Assembly: GCA_037951105.1 (NCBI GenBank)
Contig: JBAMJV010010722.1
Span: 62,001-126,000 of the forward strand
Reading direction: 5' to 3'
DNA length: 64,000 nucleotides
DNA from: Echinarachnius parma
Taxonomy: Eukaryota > Echinodermata > Echinoidea > Clypeasteroida > Echinarachniidae
In this document: piece after piece, positions 46,223 through 57,810 of the stretch
Layout of the letters: each line of letters opens with the position of its first letter
Numbering within the stretch: position 1 is the stretch's first letter
Translations under genes and position numbers: made by a program
Notes under the pieces: generated by a model
Database searches by the model: none
The model's input: only the letters and a program-made list of their open reading frames with translations
Told to the model about the DNA's origin: nothing

Positions 46223-47332
46223 TACAAAATGTAAATACAAATTTTAAACAAATCCGTTATATAACCTGTTTTCAAAATGTAATGGTCCATATATCAAAGA
46301 AAGTGATTGATTTATTGGTGTAATCTTATCAAGATGTGGAAACACCTGAAATGTTATCTCATATTTACTCATACATTTGTACAATTCTATTAAGTAATAT
46401 AGCTTTCCCTCTAACTCGTTCTTCTTAAATGTAAAAAACTGCTGAAATCTGCTTGTCCACTATAAAGGCAAGTGTAATAAAATGTAAATCATTGGAGCCG
46501 CGAGCTATCGAATCTGGCAGATTATTCTTCAGGCGAACGAATGACAACTGACTATACTCAACATAGAATTATAAACATACATTCTTATTAGCATAAATGC
46601 ATTAACATAATGTTACCCATTCCAGGATTCTCATATGTGATGCATTTGAATATATCCATACTAGTCATAAATTGTAATCTGAAATAGTTTGAAATATCTA
46701 AAGTTTTAACCACCACCCAATGCCTTGCAAAGTTTGTCCCTGTTTATTGTTGCTTTTATTCAATAGAAATGTGTTTCCCTAGGGGTAACTTGTCATCTTA
46801 CATATCCGCTCCCAAAGCCTGATGTCATGCGTAGATTACTTATTATCTAGGGTAAGAAGCTAGTTTTCCCCCCACATGATACTGTCATGTTTAACTTTTT
46901 CATTCCCAAGGCTGGATAAACTATTTAAATGTATATATTACAAATGTAAAGTGGCCAAGGAAAGAAGAGCATTAATACCATTATTCATATATATGTTATT
47001 TCTATGGATGATTTTACATTCATGTTATTAGTAATTATTATTATGTAAAAGATAACCTGGCCTATATAGTTCTGCTCATCAAGCTTATTGAGAGATATCA
47101 TTCGGCAGATACGATACCCACCATCTTACTTGACAGTTGTCATTCAAACTTTAGAAAGATAAAGAAATACACTCAAAACAAGACAGAGAAGAAATAAATA
47201 TACATATATATATATTATTATTAGTTTCATTGTTTTTAAGCAGGTTGTATAATTTATTTTGAAATTGTAAAATTGTCTGTATTGTTTTTTTGCATATCAA
47301 CCCTTCACATGTATGCAGACATTTATGATTTG
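46223..47332. other. No feature seen
   Basis: AT-rich spacer. No inverted-repeat ends or supported frame. Confidence 0.45.
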
Positions 47333-47456
47333 AGAGATAAATGGAGGGAAAGGAAAGGAGGGAAAGGGATAGAGGGTAAATGAGGAGAGAGGATGAAGAG
47401 GAAGAGAGAAGAGAGGAGGAAGAGTGATGGGGAGGTGGAAGAGATAGATAGATAGG
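47333..47456 (+). repeat. Polypurine tract
   Basis: About 120 bases of nearly pure A and G (GGAAAGGAAAGGAGGGAAAG, AGAGGAAGAGAGAAGAGAGG), ending in GATA repeats. Minus-strand frames over it are low-complexity Ser/Leu/Pro peptides. Confidence 0.8.
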
Positions 47457-47539
47457 CAAATAGCAGAAACATGAGACATGAATCAAGCCTAAAGGGGTTA
47501 AGATAGCATGATTCTTTATATAGATCTCACATCACCCTA

Positions 47540-47758
47540 CAGGCCCGGTCACATATCACCGGATAGCGTAAACGGACGCCCGACGGAGAGAAAAATTTTC
47601 AATCCGTTCGTCTCTGTTCGTATTTGTTTCTTGTCAGGCGATGTACGTTGTTGTATCCGGCGGACTGTTTTGTACATAAAGCAATTGAGGAGACTTTCAC
47701 CACCAAATTATTTTTAAAATATTATCCGTCGCCGTCCGGTGATATGTGACTGGGCCTA
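47540..47758. mobile_element. PIF/Harbinger-like MITE, GGCCCGGTCACAT family
   Basis: The left end AGGCCCGGTCACATATCACC and inverted right end GGTGATATGTGACTGGGCCT show the longest terminal match of the family. Interior blocks match 45212-45450. The right flank is TAA; the left flank (CTAC) does not match cleanly. Confidence 0.85.
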
Positions 47759-47989
47759 TAACCCACCACTTCCAAACCTACGTCAGTCCCTTCTGTCTTA
47801 GTCTCTAAAGTCATACATTTTCCATCATTTTGCCTCAGACGAGGATTCTGCCAGGATGAAGAGCTTAGGCCCCAAACTGACTTTTGTTTTATTTCACAGG
47901 CAATTAGTAGATAACCAGTTTTCTTTTTCTTCATTCAAAATGTGTACCACATAAAAAGTTGTACATGCAAACCTGTGTATAGTATCCAC

Positions 47990-48470
47990 TTATGGGGAAA
48001 CAACAACAATGGCCACTGTAGACAGGTGACCTCTATAGACAGGTTATATAACATTGATTTGCTCTGCAGGGATCACTATTGGTGGCCACTATAGGAAGGT
48101 TGGCTGCTATTGACAGGTTGCTGCTCAGACACGTTTGACAGTAGGTTGGATGCATGTGGGGGCTTAAAGAGATTGGTCTAGAGGCAGATTGAAAGTCAGA
48201 CAAGCAAACAGTCAGACTGACAGAGAGATACACAAACAAGAGACAAGAAAAGTAGGCACTACAGACAGGTTATAATATATAACATCGTTTTTCTCTACAG
48301 GGGTTCGCTTGGTCTCTGCTTTAAGGAGGTAGGCTACTGGGGATGACAGGTTGCAACTGAGACGGGTTTGCCAATAGTGGCAGAGGCTTAAATAGATTGT
48401 TCTAGGGGGATTGAGAGTCAGAGGGGCAAACAGAGAGATTTGGAACAAAAATATAGAAAGAAGGGGAGGG
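47990..48470 (+). repeat. Tandem duplication, period about 230-240 bp
   Basis: Two segments share CAGACAGGTTATA, AACAT.G.TTT.CTCT.CAGGG, GACAGGTTGC, GGCTTAAA.AGATTG and GA..GTCAGA.....CAAACAG in the same order (about 48029-48235 and 48264-48445). Confidence 0.75.
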
Positions 48471-48489
48471 TGGATCAAGCCTCGAGGGT

Positions 48490-49010
48490 TAGGACAACAT
48501 GAGACGTGACATGAATGTCATCATCATCATCCGTTACCATGCCGACAAGGGGGAAGGATGTGTGTTTGCATCCTAGGCAGGTATTTGACAGATGGCTCTG
48601 GCTACATTCCAATTGCTCTCTGGGGAAAATATTATATTAGGTTGCTGATGTCCTGAAAATAGATCTGCAAAATGAAAACATAAACTTTACATGCTTGTGG
48701 CAATTAAGCCCATACAATGGTGAATTTAATCCCTGACAGTATAAAACAACTTGAATGAATACTTAACACAAAAACGTTTCCACAAATCAATGTTTGTGTT
48801 CAATGCGGTTAGGCGTTTTGAGTAACCTACCACTTAACTGGGCCGCCTGATAAGAACATTAGGTATGGATGGAGGCAGTTCAAACAACGTGATGCGTGAC
48901 ATGAATGTCATCATCCCAGCTGTTGCCATGGTAACTGGGAGGTGGGAGGTAGGTGTCTTTGCATGTAGACATCTAGTGCAGGTGTTTGCAAACTAATTGA
49001 TAGGTCAATG
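48490..49010 (+). repeat. Duplicated GACATGAATGTCATCATC block
   Basis: CGTGACATGAATGTCATCAT is found at about 48506 and 48895. Both are followed by a CCATG...GG.GG stretch, TGT.TTTGCAT and GCAGGT.TTT. The core GACATGAATGTC is itself nearly palindromic. Confidence 0.65.
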
Positions 49011-49069
49011 TTTCTTCTTTTTTTTAAAACATAGACTCTGATAGATGCAAAGGAAGAAAAAAATAGTTC

Positions 49070-49690
49070 ACATGTTCTCTTGGCAATGTATAGCCCTCAA
49101 TACATAAATCTACAGCTCAGAATTTCACGGAGAGAAGAGGCCCATTTTGCAGTTTTGGCATGTGTGTTCTTGGCAATACAGCCCTATACTATAGGTACTA
49201 GCTTGAGCCTAAGAATCTCACATTAAAAAGATATGTATAGGACTACCTTGCAACCCCTGCAGTCATGGCACATGTGATGACACACGCAGTACCCCGGGGT
49301 ACCGTTGTACCCCGGTATCCCGCGTTGTATAGCGCCATCTTGCATCCAACCGTACCGCAGCTATTGCGTTGTGCATGCAGTGCAGCGTGCGATTGTATGC
49401 ACGCTATACCCACAGTACAGCCCTAAAAATTAAATAAATAATTAAACAAAATGGCGGATTTTCGTCTGGTACCCCGGGGTACCGTTTATGTCATCATGTG
49501 CTCTTGGCAATACAGCTCTCAAGACATAAAGCTAGAGCCCCAGAATCTCCTGGAGAGAAGATGAGCCCACCTTGCAACCCCTCGTGGCCCTGCAGTCCCA
49601 GCACGATGGGCCCACCTTGCAACCCCTAATGTCCCTGCAGTCCCAGCACGTGTGTCCTTGAGCGGGACTCTTTACCTTCAATTGCAGCTT
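49070..49690 (+). repeat. Tandem array around CTTGGCAATACAGCCCT
   Basis: Three main units carry CTCTTGGCAATACAG, CATAAA.CTA, AGAATCTC, GAGAGAAGA and CCTTGCAACCCCTG..GTC, plus a short terminal repeat of GGGCCCACCTTGCAACCCCT. An inserted element (49276-49495) splits one unit. Confidence 0.8.
49276..49495. mobile_element. 220-bp MITE with subterminal palindromes
   Basis: The left end GATGACACACGCAG is followed by GTACCCCGGGGTACC. The right end is the inverse, with the perfect 16-bp palindrome GGTACCCCGGGGTACC at 49469-49484, then GTTTATGTCATC. ATGT flanks both sides (49272-49275, 49496-49499). The sister tandem unit at about 49158 shows the uninterrupted sequence. The interior is CpG-rich (GCGTTGTATAGCGCC, CGTGCGATTG). 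Confidence 0.85.
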
Positions 49691-49699
49691 TTTGCCAAG

Positions 49700-50884
49700 G
49701 GTGTATAAATGGGGAACTAGTATGAATGAAGCATGTAGATATATAAATACAGATATTTCACGTTTTATTGGAGAATATAATACAAGACAGTATAGTCCAA
49801 AGACTAAGATGTCTTATGAAATAAATATATACAACTGCAGACATAATTTATGAGATACTGAATAAAAAATGCATAGAAATAAGAATGCAATTGTGATATG
49901 ATGAAAGTGCAATCTATGTATATGTTTGTGTCTGCCTTTATTATGCTAGCCAGTATGAAATACATGTGTGTTTTTCCAGGCAAGTTAAATGTGAAAATTC
50001 CTGATTTTACTCGCCCAAATGGGCAAGTAGAAAAAAGGAATAGTGTGGAGGCTTGGTAAAGTACTTAGATTTGATCATCAGGCTCTTTATACATCAAAAC
50101 ATGATTATCAGTTCTCCCAATGTCATGATATGATAGTGCTTGTATAGATACATTACCCTTTCTAGTTCAAACAAACACATCATACAAACACTATCTTATT
50201 CGATTTATTTGAGCTAAGTTTGGAGCATGACATACATTTCCAGGAATGTATCGATATTCTAACGAAGAAAACACGCACAAACTGATCTTGAAACCTGGAT
50301 TCTTGTTTAGCCTTTGGGATGAAATTAGACCCTTCTTCTTTCTTCGTTCGTATGAGGCAGCACAGCTTCTACGCAACATCCCGCAAATTTTACAGCCAAT
50401 AAATTGTATCGGAGTCCAAGTTGTTTTAAGTTTGGGTTTGGATTGCCAGGTGGGTGAAGGATGGGGCATTCGTAGATGATGTTAGTGGCAGTTTGCTCAG
50501 GTGCAGGCTGGGGAGGGTCTTAGCCTCCAGCGGTACATTTTAGACCCTAGTACTGGAGCTGCGAGATTGGAATGAAGCCCAGCCAAACCATGCAGATCGT
50601 ATAAACCAATTGCAGACGGATTAATTTGTTACGGATGGGTAAAGTCAAAAGTAGACTAAGGTGGGTGAGATTGAAGTTTTGTTTTATATTGACTTAGATC
50701 TGTATGCAGACTTTTGTTAATAGAGACAATCTATGTATCATTATCATCCTGGATGAAAGCATCATTTGTATATAAATGTTATGCCCAGTTGTACTGATCC
50801 ATGAAATATCCCATACCAGATTCACAGTGGTTTCATATATGGTCAGAAGTTGAATATTTGTCTTTGACTATTAAAGAAGGCCTG
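49700..50884. other. No gene assigned
   Basis: Opposing frames at 50191-50469 (-, 92 codons) and 50246-50479 (+, 77 codons) occupy a slightly GC-richer block with no recognised motif. The minus-strand peptide includes CKICGMLRRSCAASYERRKK. With no splice pair and both strands open, I do not call a gene. Confidence 0.3.
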
Positions 50885-50950
50885 CCCCCCCCCCCCCCCC
50901 CCCCCCCCGTCCCCATCCCCGTCCCTGTCCCCATCCCCTCCCCATCCCCA
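50885..50950 (+). repeat. C24 run with CCCCRT repeats
   Basis: C run at 50885-50908, followed by CCCCATCCCCGTCCCTGTCC-type hexamers. The Pro-rich and Gly-rich frames over it are artefacts. Confidence 0.9.
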
Positions 50951-51055
50951 CGTGTGACCACAAGCATAACAAAATTGAGCGTTGCCACATGTCAGTACTT
51001 CCAAAGGAGGGTCAACTTGATTCTGACAAGTTGTAAACATGGCCTGCTTTGACTT

Positions 51056-51150
51056 GAACCCATGGATGAGAAGGAGAAGGGCACTAAGTCACCTTTTATA
51101 CTTTAGAGATAGTTACATGTATGTTAGGAGCTATGTACACAACATATTAG
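51056..51150 (+). repeat. Fragment of the GAGAAGGGCATTAAG family, copy 3
   Basis: ATGGATGAGAAGGAGAAGGG followed by CACTAAGTCACC corresponds to 37268-37310 and 21557-21590. Downstream similarity fades after TTAGGAGCT. Confidence 0.5.
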
Positions 51151-51514
51151 CTCTATTTATCTTTCACATCCGTAACATTCCCAAAATTAGAAATAATACT
51201 TACCTGAATGGGCAACTGTACAATGTATATAACAAAATGTGTAATGTTTTTTTCTTTGGGGCCACTAATTTCAGCTTTTGGGCCACAAAAATTCAAAACA
51301 ATTGTAGCCTATGTTAACTTGCCTGACTGAACCACAAGAAAAAAAGAGTTTGATTTCAAGCATTGACTCTTGAAATATGTTACGAGTCATAATCTATATA
51401 TGTTGGATGTGTGTTATAAAAATGAAATCATTTTCTACACGTCAACGATTCTCTTGTGTGATGTTACGAGCATGATACAAATAGAGTGGACTTGTGACGT
51501 TTCTTTTTTAATAT

Positions 51515-51826
51515 TTTGTTGGCATTCGAGTCACGTCGTCGATGTTGGTTGCGGAGGCATCTCTGTCCACCGAAACGCTGTGTGGGCTACAAGTACAGGA
51601 TGTATTGATTACCTGCATTATGGTAGCTCTGACACTATGGGAGACAACATCAGAAGAACCCTGAGACATGAAATATCCAGTATCGAATAACTTTCACCGT
51701 TGGGTCAAATTTCGCCAACCTGTTACCGCAGGCTATATTCGCAGAGAAATAAATGTGGAGAATATTGAACTTGCATCTCTGTCGTATGGTACGGTCAATG
51801 ATGAATCGGTCTTGGAATGTGTTTTG
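51515..51826 (+). other. Coding-like island, possible decayed or partial exon(s)
   Basis: After a T-rich tract ending GGCATTCGAG, one frame reads HVVDVGCGGISVHRNAVWAT, then STGCIDYLHYGSS, stopping at 51688. An overlapping second frame from ATG 51668 reads MKYPVSNNFHRWVKFRQPVT onward for 53 residues to a stop at 51826. The first peptide resembles one blade of a tectonin-type beta-propeller (VDVG..GI.V....VWA.....I.Y), as in fish-egg-lectin-like proteins; that is a resemblance by eye. The base composition is more coding-like than the surroundings. It may be a pseudogene. Confidence 0.25.
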
Positions 51827-51958
51827 TAAATGTGTTTATTTAATAGGTTTGAGGAATTATTATTGGTATTGTAAAGAGAGTGGTTGCTATAATGTATTAC
51901 GTTTCACAGAAAGGGGTTTAAAAAATGCCTATGAATGGTCATCTACTTCAAAGGGTCT

Positions 51959-52053
51959 ACTATTTAGTGCACTATGTTGGTTAGGCAATTGATCAAATGG
52001 GTATCATATTTAGTGCACTATGTTGGTGAGGCAATTGATCAAATGAGTATCAT
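51959..52053 (+). repeat. 49-bp tandem duplication
   Basis: TATTTAGTGCACTATGTTGG followed by TAGGCAATTGATCAAATGGG occurs at about 51960 and again 49 bp later with two changes. Confidence 0.9.
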
Positions 52054-52984
52054 ATTTCCCATGCATAATGTACATTTACTGTACCCGTAAAATAATCACA
52101 TCTATTACATGCATGTCACAATGAAGCCCTTTTCTCTCAAAATTGCTTTGTTTTAATCAATTCTGGGAAAATAGTGTCTGTTTTTTATTTCAGATTTAAT
52201 AGATATCATTATGATTCTATTGGTTTCATTTGGTATTAAGTGTGACATATTCTTAAAGCGTTCCTAATCCTCCCTGTCATTTTAAATGCCTTGCTGTGGA
52301 ATGCTATTTTTAAAGTAAAATGATGTGTACCCATTTTTGTCAAATATGATTGCCCATTGTAATTGTTACAGGAACAATTTTCCATCATTTTTCCTCTTTC
52401 CATTACGAAAATGTTTATTCTGTGGGCTCTTTCTTTATGCAAAGGTTACAGGCAGTGAATAACCAAAAACATATTACATGCAGGTCTTCATAATTACATG
52501 CAGACATCGTCACCAATCACCAAGACTGCATGTAATATTGTTCCTTCTGTAACTATCTCTCTCTGGTCATAATTCAAGATGATGTATGTACTTACACCCA
52601 CTACTTGGTCAATCTCAAACAGGAAAAGAGGCGGCTTTACATACACTAGACTTTCTACCAGGAGTTGGTAAAGTATCCCTCCTTCCTCTGCATTGCATAT
52701 AGATAACATCATTAACATGTATCGTGTAACATTAACACTAAACCGCTGGAGATGCTAACCTAGGCATAAATCTGGGGGAGATTTATTTCTTGCATGTCGG
52801 GTATAATTAACAATGCATGATGGGTCAGGAAGACTAACATATAAAGTAACAGATCAAGTAGAAGCTAATATATTTTATCTTCAGGAATGATCGGAGACAA
52901 CATTCATTACCAATTGGAAAGTTAACATGCATTATAACCCATTGCATGTGATAGGATGTTTGTGGATGATGTTTTAAATCTATA

Positions 52985-53230
52985 GCTGGAATTCACAAAG
53001 GTGGTTTAAAATTAAACCATGGTTTAAATTGCCAATGTTTTTTTATGGAGCTTTAAATCTTCATCCCTCATTTCCAGATAAGAAAAATAATGCACCCTTT
53101 AAAACTACTAAACAATAAAGATTTCTTTAAAAAAAAAAATGTATATCTTTGTTCAGCTATTTTGTCATGTAATGACAGTTATTCCTACAAGATGGAGAAA
53201 AAACTGTGGTCTAAACCATGATTAATATGA
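52985..53230. mobile_element. Possible MITE half, GGAATTCACAAAGGTGG end
   Basis: It begins GCTGGAATTCACAAAGGTGG, with TTTAAA.TTAAACCATGGTTT palindromic sequence next. A diverged inverse (GGTCTAAACCATGATTAAT) lies at about 53207-53225. The outer right end is not found. Confidence 0.35.
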
Positions 53231-53457
53231 CATAATATGACACATTTAAACAATTTATTGTTTAATTAGTGATATCCAACTTAGGTATTTTGCGAGACCC
53301 AGGATGGAACTGGTTAACATTAAAATAAACACAGCTCTCTTGATTCATTAGAAACTGACATACCTTGGTTCATCGAGTAGGTTGCCACAGGCTACCAGCG
53401 ATGCAAAGTTCTTTCAATTGTTTTGGAGTACTCAATGCACCAGTAGATGTATTAATT

Positions 53458-53848
53458 GTGAAAGTGATCCATTAACTTTGTTAAATTCAAACAAAATTCA
53501 CTTGGAGCTTTCACACTTCTCTTGTACATTGTTGTTTGGGTTATGGTAACGGAAGAATGAAATGGGTTTTGATTTGTCAAATGTCTCCCTAATTATGGAG
53601 ATATTTAAGCTTTAATTTGAAAGTATCTATTGGCCCTTTCGACCATAGAGTTTTCAAATTTGGATACTCAATTGTCCATAGTATCCGAATGTGGATACTT
53701 CTCTGTTTTCACTAGGTAAATTGTGTATTTTCTCATTTCTATGAAAATCTCACATATCATTCTCAAGAATTTTACAATGATATTGGTACATGATTGAAAT
53801 TTCAAATATTACTTTGGGACAGTATATAAAGTTGATTGATCACTTTAA
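53458..53848. mobile_element. TTAAAGTGATCCAT-type MITE, copy 1
   Basis: The right end GATTGATCACTTTAA is intact; the left TGAAAGTGATCCATTAACTT has lost the exact TTAA. It shares GAGCTTTCACACTTCTCTTG and TATGGAGATAT with the second copy at 57811-58217, and ends in the ACAATGAT.TTGGTA.A.GATTGAA block. Confidence 0.7.
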
Positions 53849-53999
53849 TGGCTCTGCAAGCATCGACTGACCCACTTCGCTTGTGGAAGATCTATAAGGA
53901 GGGAGGATGGAGGATGGGGTGACCCCCTTCAAGTTTCCCCTTTCACCTCCTAACTCCTGTCGTTTTTTGGGTCATGTTTTATACTTTTACATAATGTAG

Positions 54000-56740
54000 A
54001 CTTTCCTCTTCTTCTCTCCGCCATGGTTAGCTATCTTTCGTCTTTATTCACTTTCAGCTCTCAGTTTCTCCGTCTTATCATGTTTCAGACATTGTCCGTC
54101 CAGAAAGAGATGGGTGCTACATGTATGTCACTTTTTGTATACTTGGGAGATAACCACGTTTAACATTTTGGAGCCTTGTAAAAAAACAAATTTAGCTGCT
54201 CACCCCAGGCCTGTCTAGAATTCTTCTTTAAACTCTTTTCTTCTTCTTTCACTAGATTTGTTCTATCTCTCTTACTTCATGATTCACAATCTTTCTCTCT
54301 AACCCATCTCCTTTTGTCCATAATATATTTCCCTCTATCTTTCAGTTTCTTCTCTTTTGACTCTCAGTTCTCATCTCCTTCTTATCATGTTTCAGAGCTA
54401 TTTTATACTTTCTTCTGCCTTTTGTCTTATCATCGTTTCTAGAGTGTTTCCTTCATTTAGATCTAATTTTAGTCTGATGTGTATAATGTTAATATGTTTG
54501 AATAGCTACTTTTCTTTGTACTATTTTAATTGGATAGGTAAATATCTAGACATCATTAGATGTTTTTTTACAAGTTAGTAATTCTCATGTTAGTAAAATT
54601 AAACAATGTATATTTAAGTGGCACCATAATCATGCATGCACCAACTAATAAGTTAATTTTAACTGCATGAGTAGCAGAGAATGAAATGATTAACTAACAT
54701 GTTGGATGTTACTAATAATTAGCATCTATTACAAAATAAGTAAATTATTAATTTACACAAACTCCATGTACGTACCTAATAGTGTTAAATATGTTATTAT
54801 TTCTTTGGTGATCATGGTACCATATTCAAACAGTTTTGCCTATTTTGTAGGTAATGAGGTTTTCTGTAAACATCATTTACATAAACAGAAACATGTATGT
54901 TTTCAAGGTTGACATGGAAATTAATTCAAATAATTTATATAAGTAAGAGGAATAACAACAATTTGAAGAAAATTAGTTTCTCAAGAAATTAAGTTTTCTG
55001 TTTAGATTTGAAGAAGAGTAAAAGTTTGAATGCATAGAAACAAGATCTGAGTAGGGATAACAACAATTTTGTCCCATTCACTTTTTAAAAAAATGTACTT
55101 CATAAGAAAGTAAGTTCTCTTATTAGTTGTTTGCAAAGAGTAATATTTGTTTGTAATTCATTGAAACAAGATGAGAGAACAGATTCATGGATGCCTGCTT
55201 TGAATCCCTAGTCTCTCTTGTAATGACGCAAATATGCAATAATAGTCGTACTTAAACCGCTTGAGTAAACTACTGGTACATCAATAAATGATGGGATTAT
55301 TGGAAGCAGATCTATGAGAATTATATATATAGACTAATACATCCTAAAAGCGTTTGCTAATCGCATCTTGTGCACCGAGAGTTGGCTGAGAGTATCTTAG
55401 AATTGGATTAAATAGTATGATAATCATTGAAATATGCTTGCCTCATTAATTGCATCTCCTACACTGACATTTGGATGAGAGTGTTACAGAATTTAATTCA
55501 ATTTGTATGATAAGCTTCAGATATGCCTCCCTCATTAATTGCATCTGGTACACTGAGATTTAGATGTTAATATTATTATTTCAAAAATTGGATTGAATAA
55601 GCATGATAAACATGATGTTCTCTTGTATCATTATTGCACGTGGCTATTGGCTAACAATTTATTGTTAAGAAATATGAGATTAAATATATAAATTTATTCG
55701 TTTTTATGCCTACATGCAATGCTTAAATAGACAATTTAGATACAACATTTCCATTTCTTATTTGTTTTAATTACTAGTTCATTGTCATTAGTACAAATCT
55801 TTCATTAACAAATTCATAGCCGACTAATTGTGAAGTGTCACTATTAATTATTGAACAAGTACTTGAAATAATTGTTACAGTTGTTTGTATGTGTATACAT
55901 GTAGCGGTAAAGAATATAAATTCAATGTTTTTTCTTGATCATTATGTTATTTTGTTCACAATAATCACAGTCATCCATTTAATGTTCTGTAACAACCAAA
56001 AAGAAATAAACTGACTCTTGGAATAATTGGTATTTAGTTGTTGGCTAGGATTGATACATTAATTTTACATATTTATAGCAATGACTACAGTAGAATGATA
56101 GTTTGCCTTGTGCATCCCCCTAAAATTTACATTAGGGTAGGGAGAAATATGGAATTTCATGCATCCTTTCCCACATGGAATTATCTAATTATTAAGTGCA
56201 GTCAAGCACCTCTGGTTTTAAACACATTTTAAGTGAATGATTTGAAGTTAACAACTTGCAGGATGCAAGCTGAGTATACATTATATGCATATATAGAAAT
56301 ATAATCAACGGCCTTTAGAAGAAAATATCTAAATAAGATTTTAATGACTATAATTAATTTTGCATCAATGCTTTCATCAATACCCAAATAACTTGTATTC
56401 TAATCAATGAGATAATAAGTAGGTGACATTAACTTGTGGAAAACTGGGACAAGTTGCAAATTATGATATTCATCATCCCAAATGATTGAATTCAAAGTAT
56501 CACATGAATTCTCGCTACTGCATACTACATTAATCTACAGATGGCAAAAATGATGATCATGATGATCTACAGCACGGCGCTATTTATCTGTGGCAATCAT
56601 TCAAATGTGCCCTGCTTCTCAAATATTTATAGACTGTACGTTTGCTTGCAAAGGTGGCATTTGAGACCTATTTAAAAGTGTTAAATTTTCATCTGTTTTG
56701 GGTAGAACAGGAGGGATGGAGGGAGGGAGATAAGACACGG
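54000..56740. other. No gene seen
   Basis: Long AT-rich stretch. A pyrimidine-rich portion lies at about 54230-54380. GATTTGAAGAAGAGTAA- and CAACAATTT-type local repetition occurs at 54955-55170, and a CCTCATTAATTGCATCT block is repeated at 55441 and 55531. Frames 54357-54578, 54706-54912 and 56038-56232 are AT-rich and unsupported. Confidence 0.4.
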
Positions 56741-56752
56741 GATATTATGTTA

Positions 56753-57480
56753 TGGCCTACTCCCACGGCACCGTTTCTCCTACCCTTTTCCTATCCGACC
56801 AAAATGTGGCGAAACGGTATCAAGCAACGAAATAGCCACAGTCGAACAAGCGGACATCGGAAATAGAGCCAAATCAAAAGTATCCTACTAGTCCGTTCCG
56901 AGCTTGGTCTGCATCATGTCGTTTCCTGCCACTATCTGCTAGTATGTTATCGTGTCCTATTACCGGATACTAATAGTTTGACGGCACAAAAAAAACATTA
57001 CATGCATAAAATCAAAGTGTAAATTATACGAGCAGCTGCATAAACTCATAAAGAACACATTTGATGTAAAATATCTTCAAGAATTTACAAATTTTTCTCC
57101 AAATCAACTTTCTTGTAAACCCTTCCAAAAAAGAAGTCTCTTCCCGACGCAAAAAAAAGTCTTGCATTACCGAACGTGATTGTTATGCATGAAAATGTCA
57201 TTGACATGCGTGCTGCTACAGGTGCGCGGCAAAACGCGCGTAAAAGCCTGAAGAACGCTTATTTTCTTCGAGGAATGATGGAAAATTTTTGCTGAACATC
57301 CATTAATTATCCTCCGTTAATGCCGACTGTCAAATTCAACTTTCAAAATATGAACGTTTTTCCTATTTGAATTTGCATGTCCGGAAATACAACCCGTTCG
57401 GTAATACAACCCCCTGCTACCGTCTGGATATCAAACAGATATTAATCAGAAGGGTGAAACCGTGCAGTGGGACTGGGCCA
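56753..57480. mobile_element. PIF/Harbinger-like element, GGCCTAGTCCCAC family, long copy, TTA duplication
   Basis: It starts TGGCCTACTCCCACGGCACC and ends with the inverted GTGCAGTGGGACTGGGCCA. TTA flanks both ends (56750-56752 and 57481-57483). The outer blocks match 33942-34123. The longer interior of over 500 bp is not in the short copy and includes a CpG-rich piece (GTGCGCGGCAAAACGCGCGT). No transposase frame is visible. Confidence 0.85.
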
Positions 57481-57810
57481 TTAGATGTAAACTGTGGAAA
57501 GGGCGATGGGAAAGAATCTGGGATGGAGATGTGAAACTTAGAGCCGCATTTGAGATGAAAGGAAGATAATGGTTATTGTAGATGCGATGGAGGATAGTTG
57601 TCACTTGAGATGATTGTATTGTGTTGCATCAACTTGTGTTACAGGTTTATTTTCAGGCCTTTGTTGGGAGTCATGGTTCTTTGCGTAGCCATCAAGGCAT
57701 TAACTTTTACGATAACTTTGTTGCATTATATGACCGATACTCCGAAGAGCCTTGCTATCTTTTTATTCTATTGCCATTGGCCTAGTTGGGAAAGTACTTT
57801 AAATTGTTGA

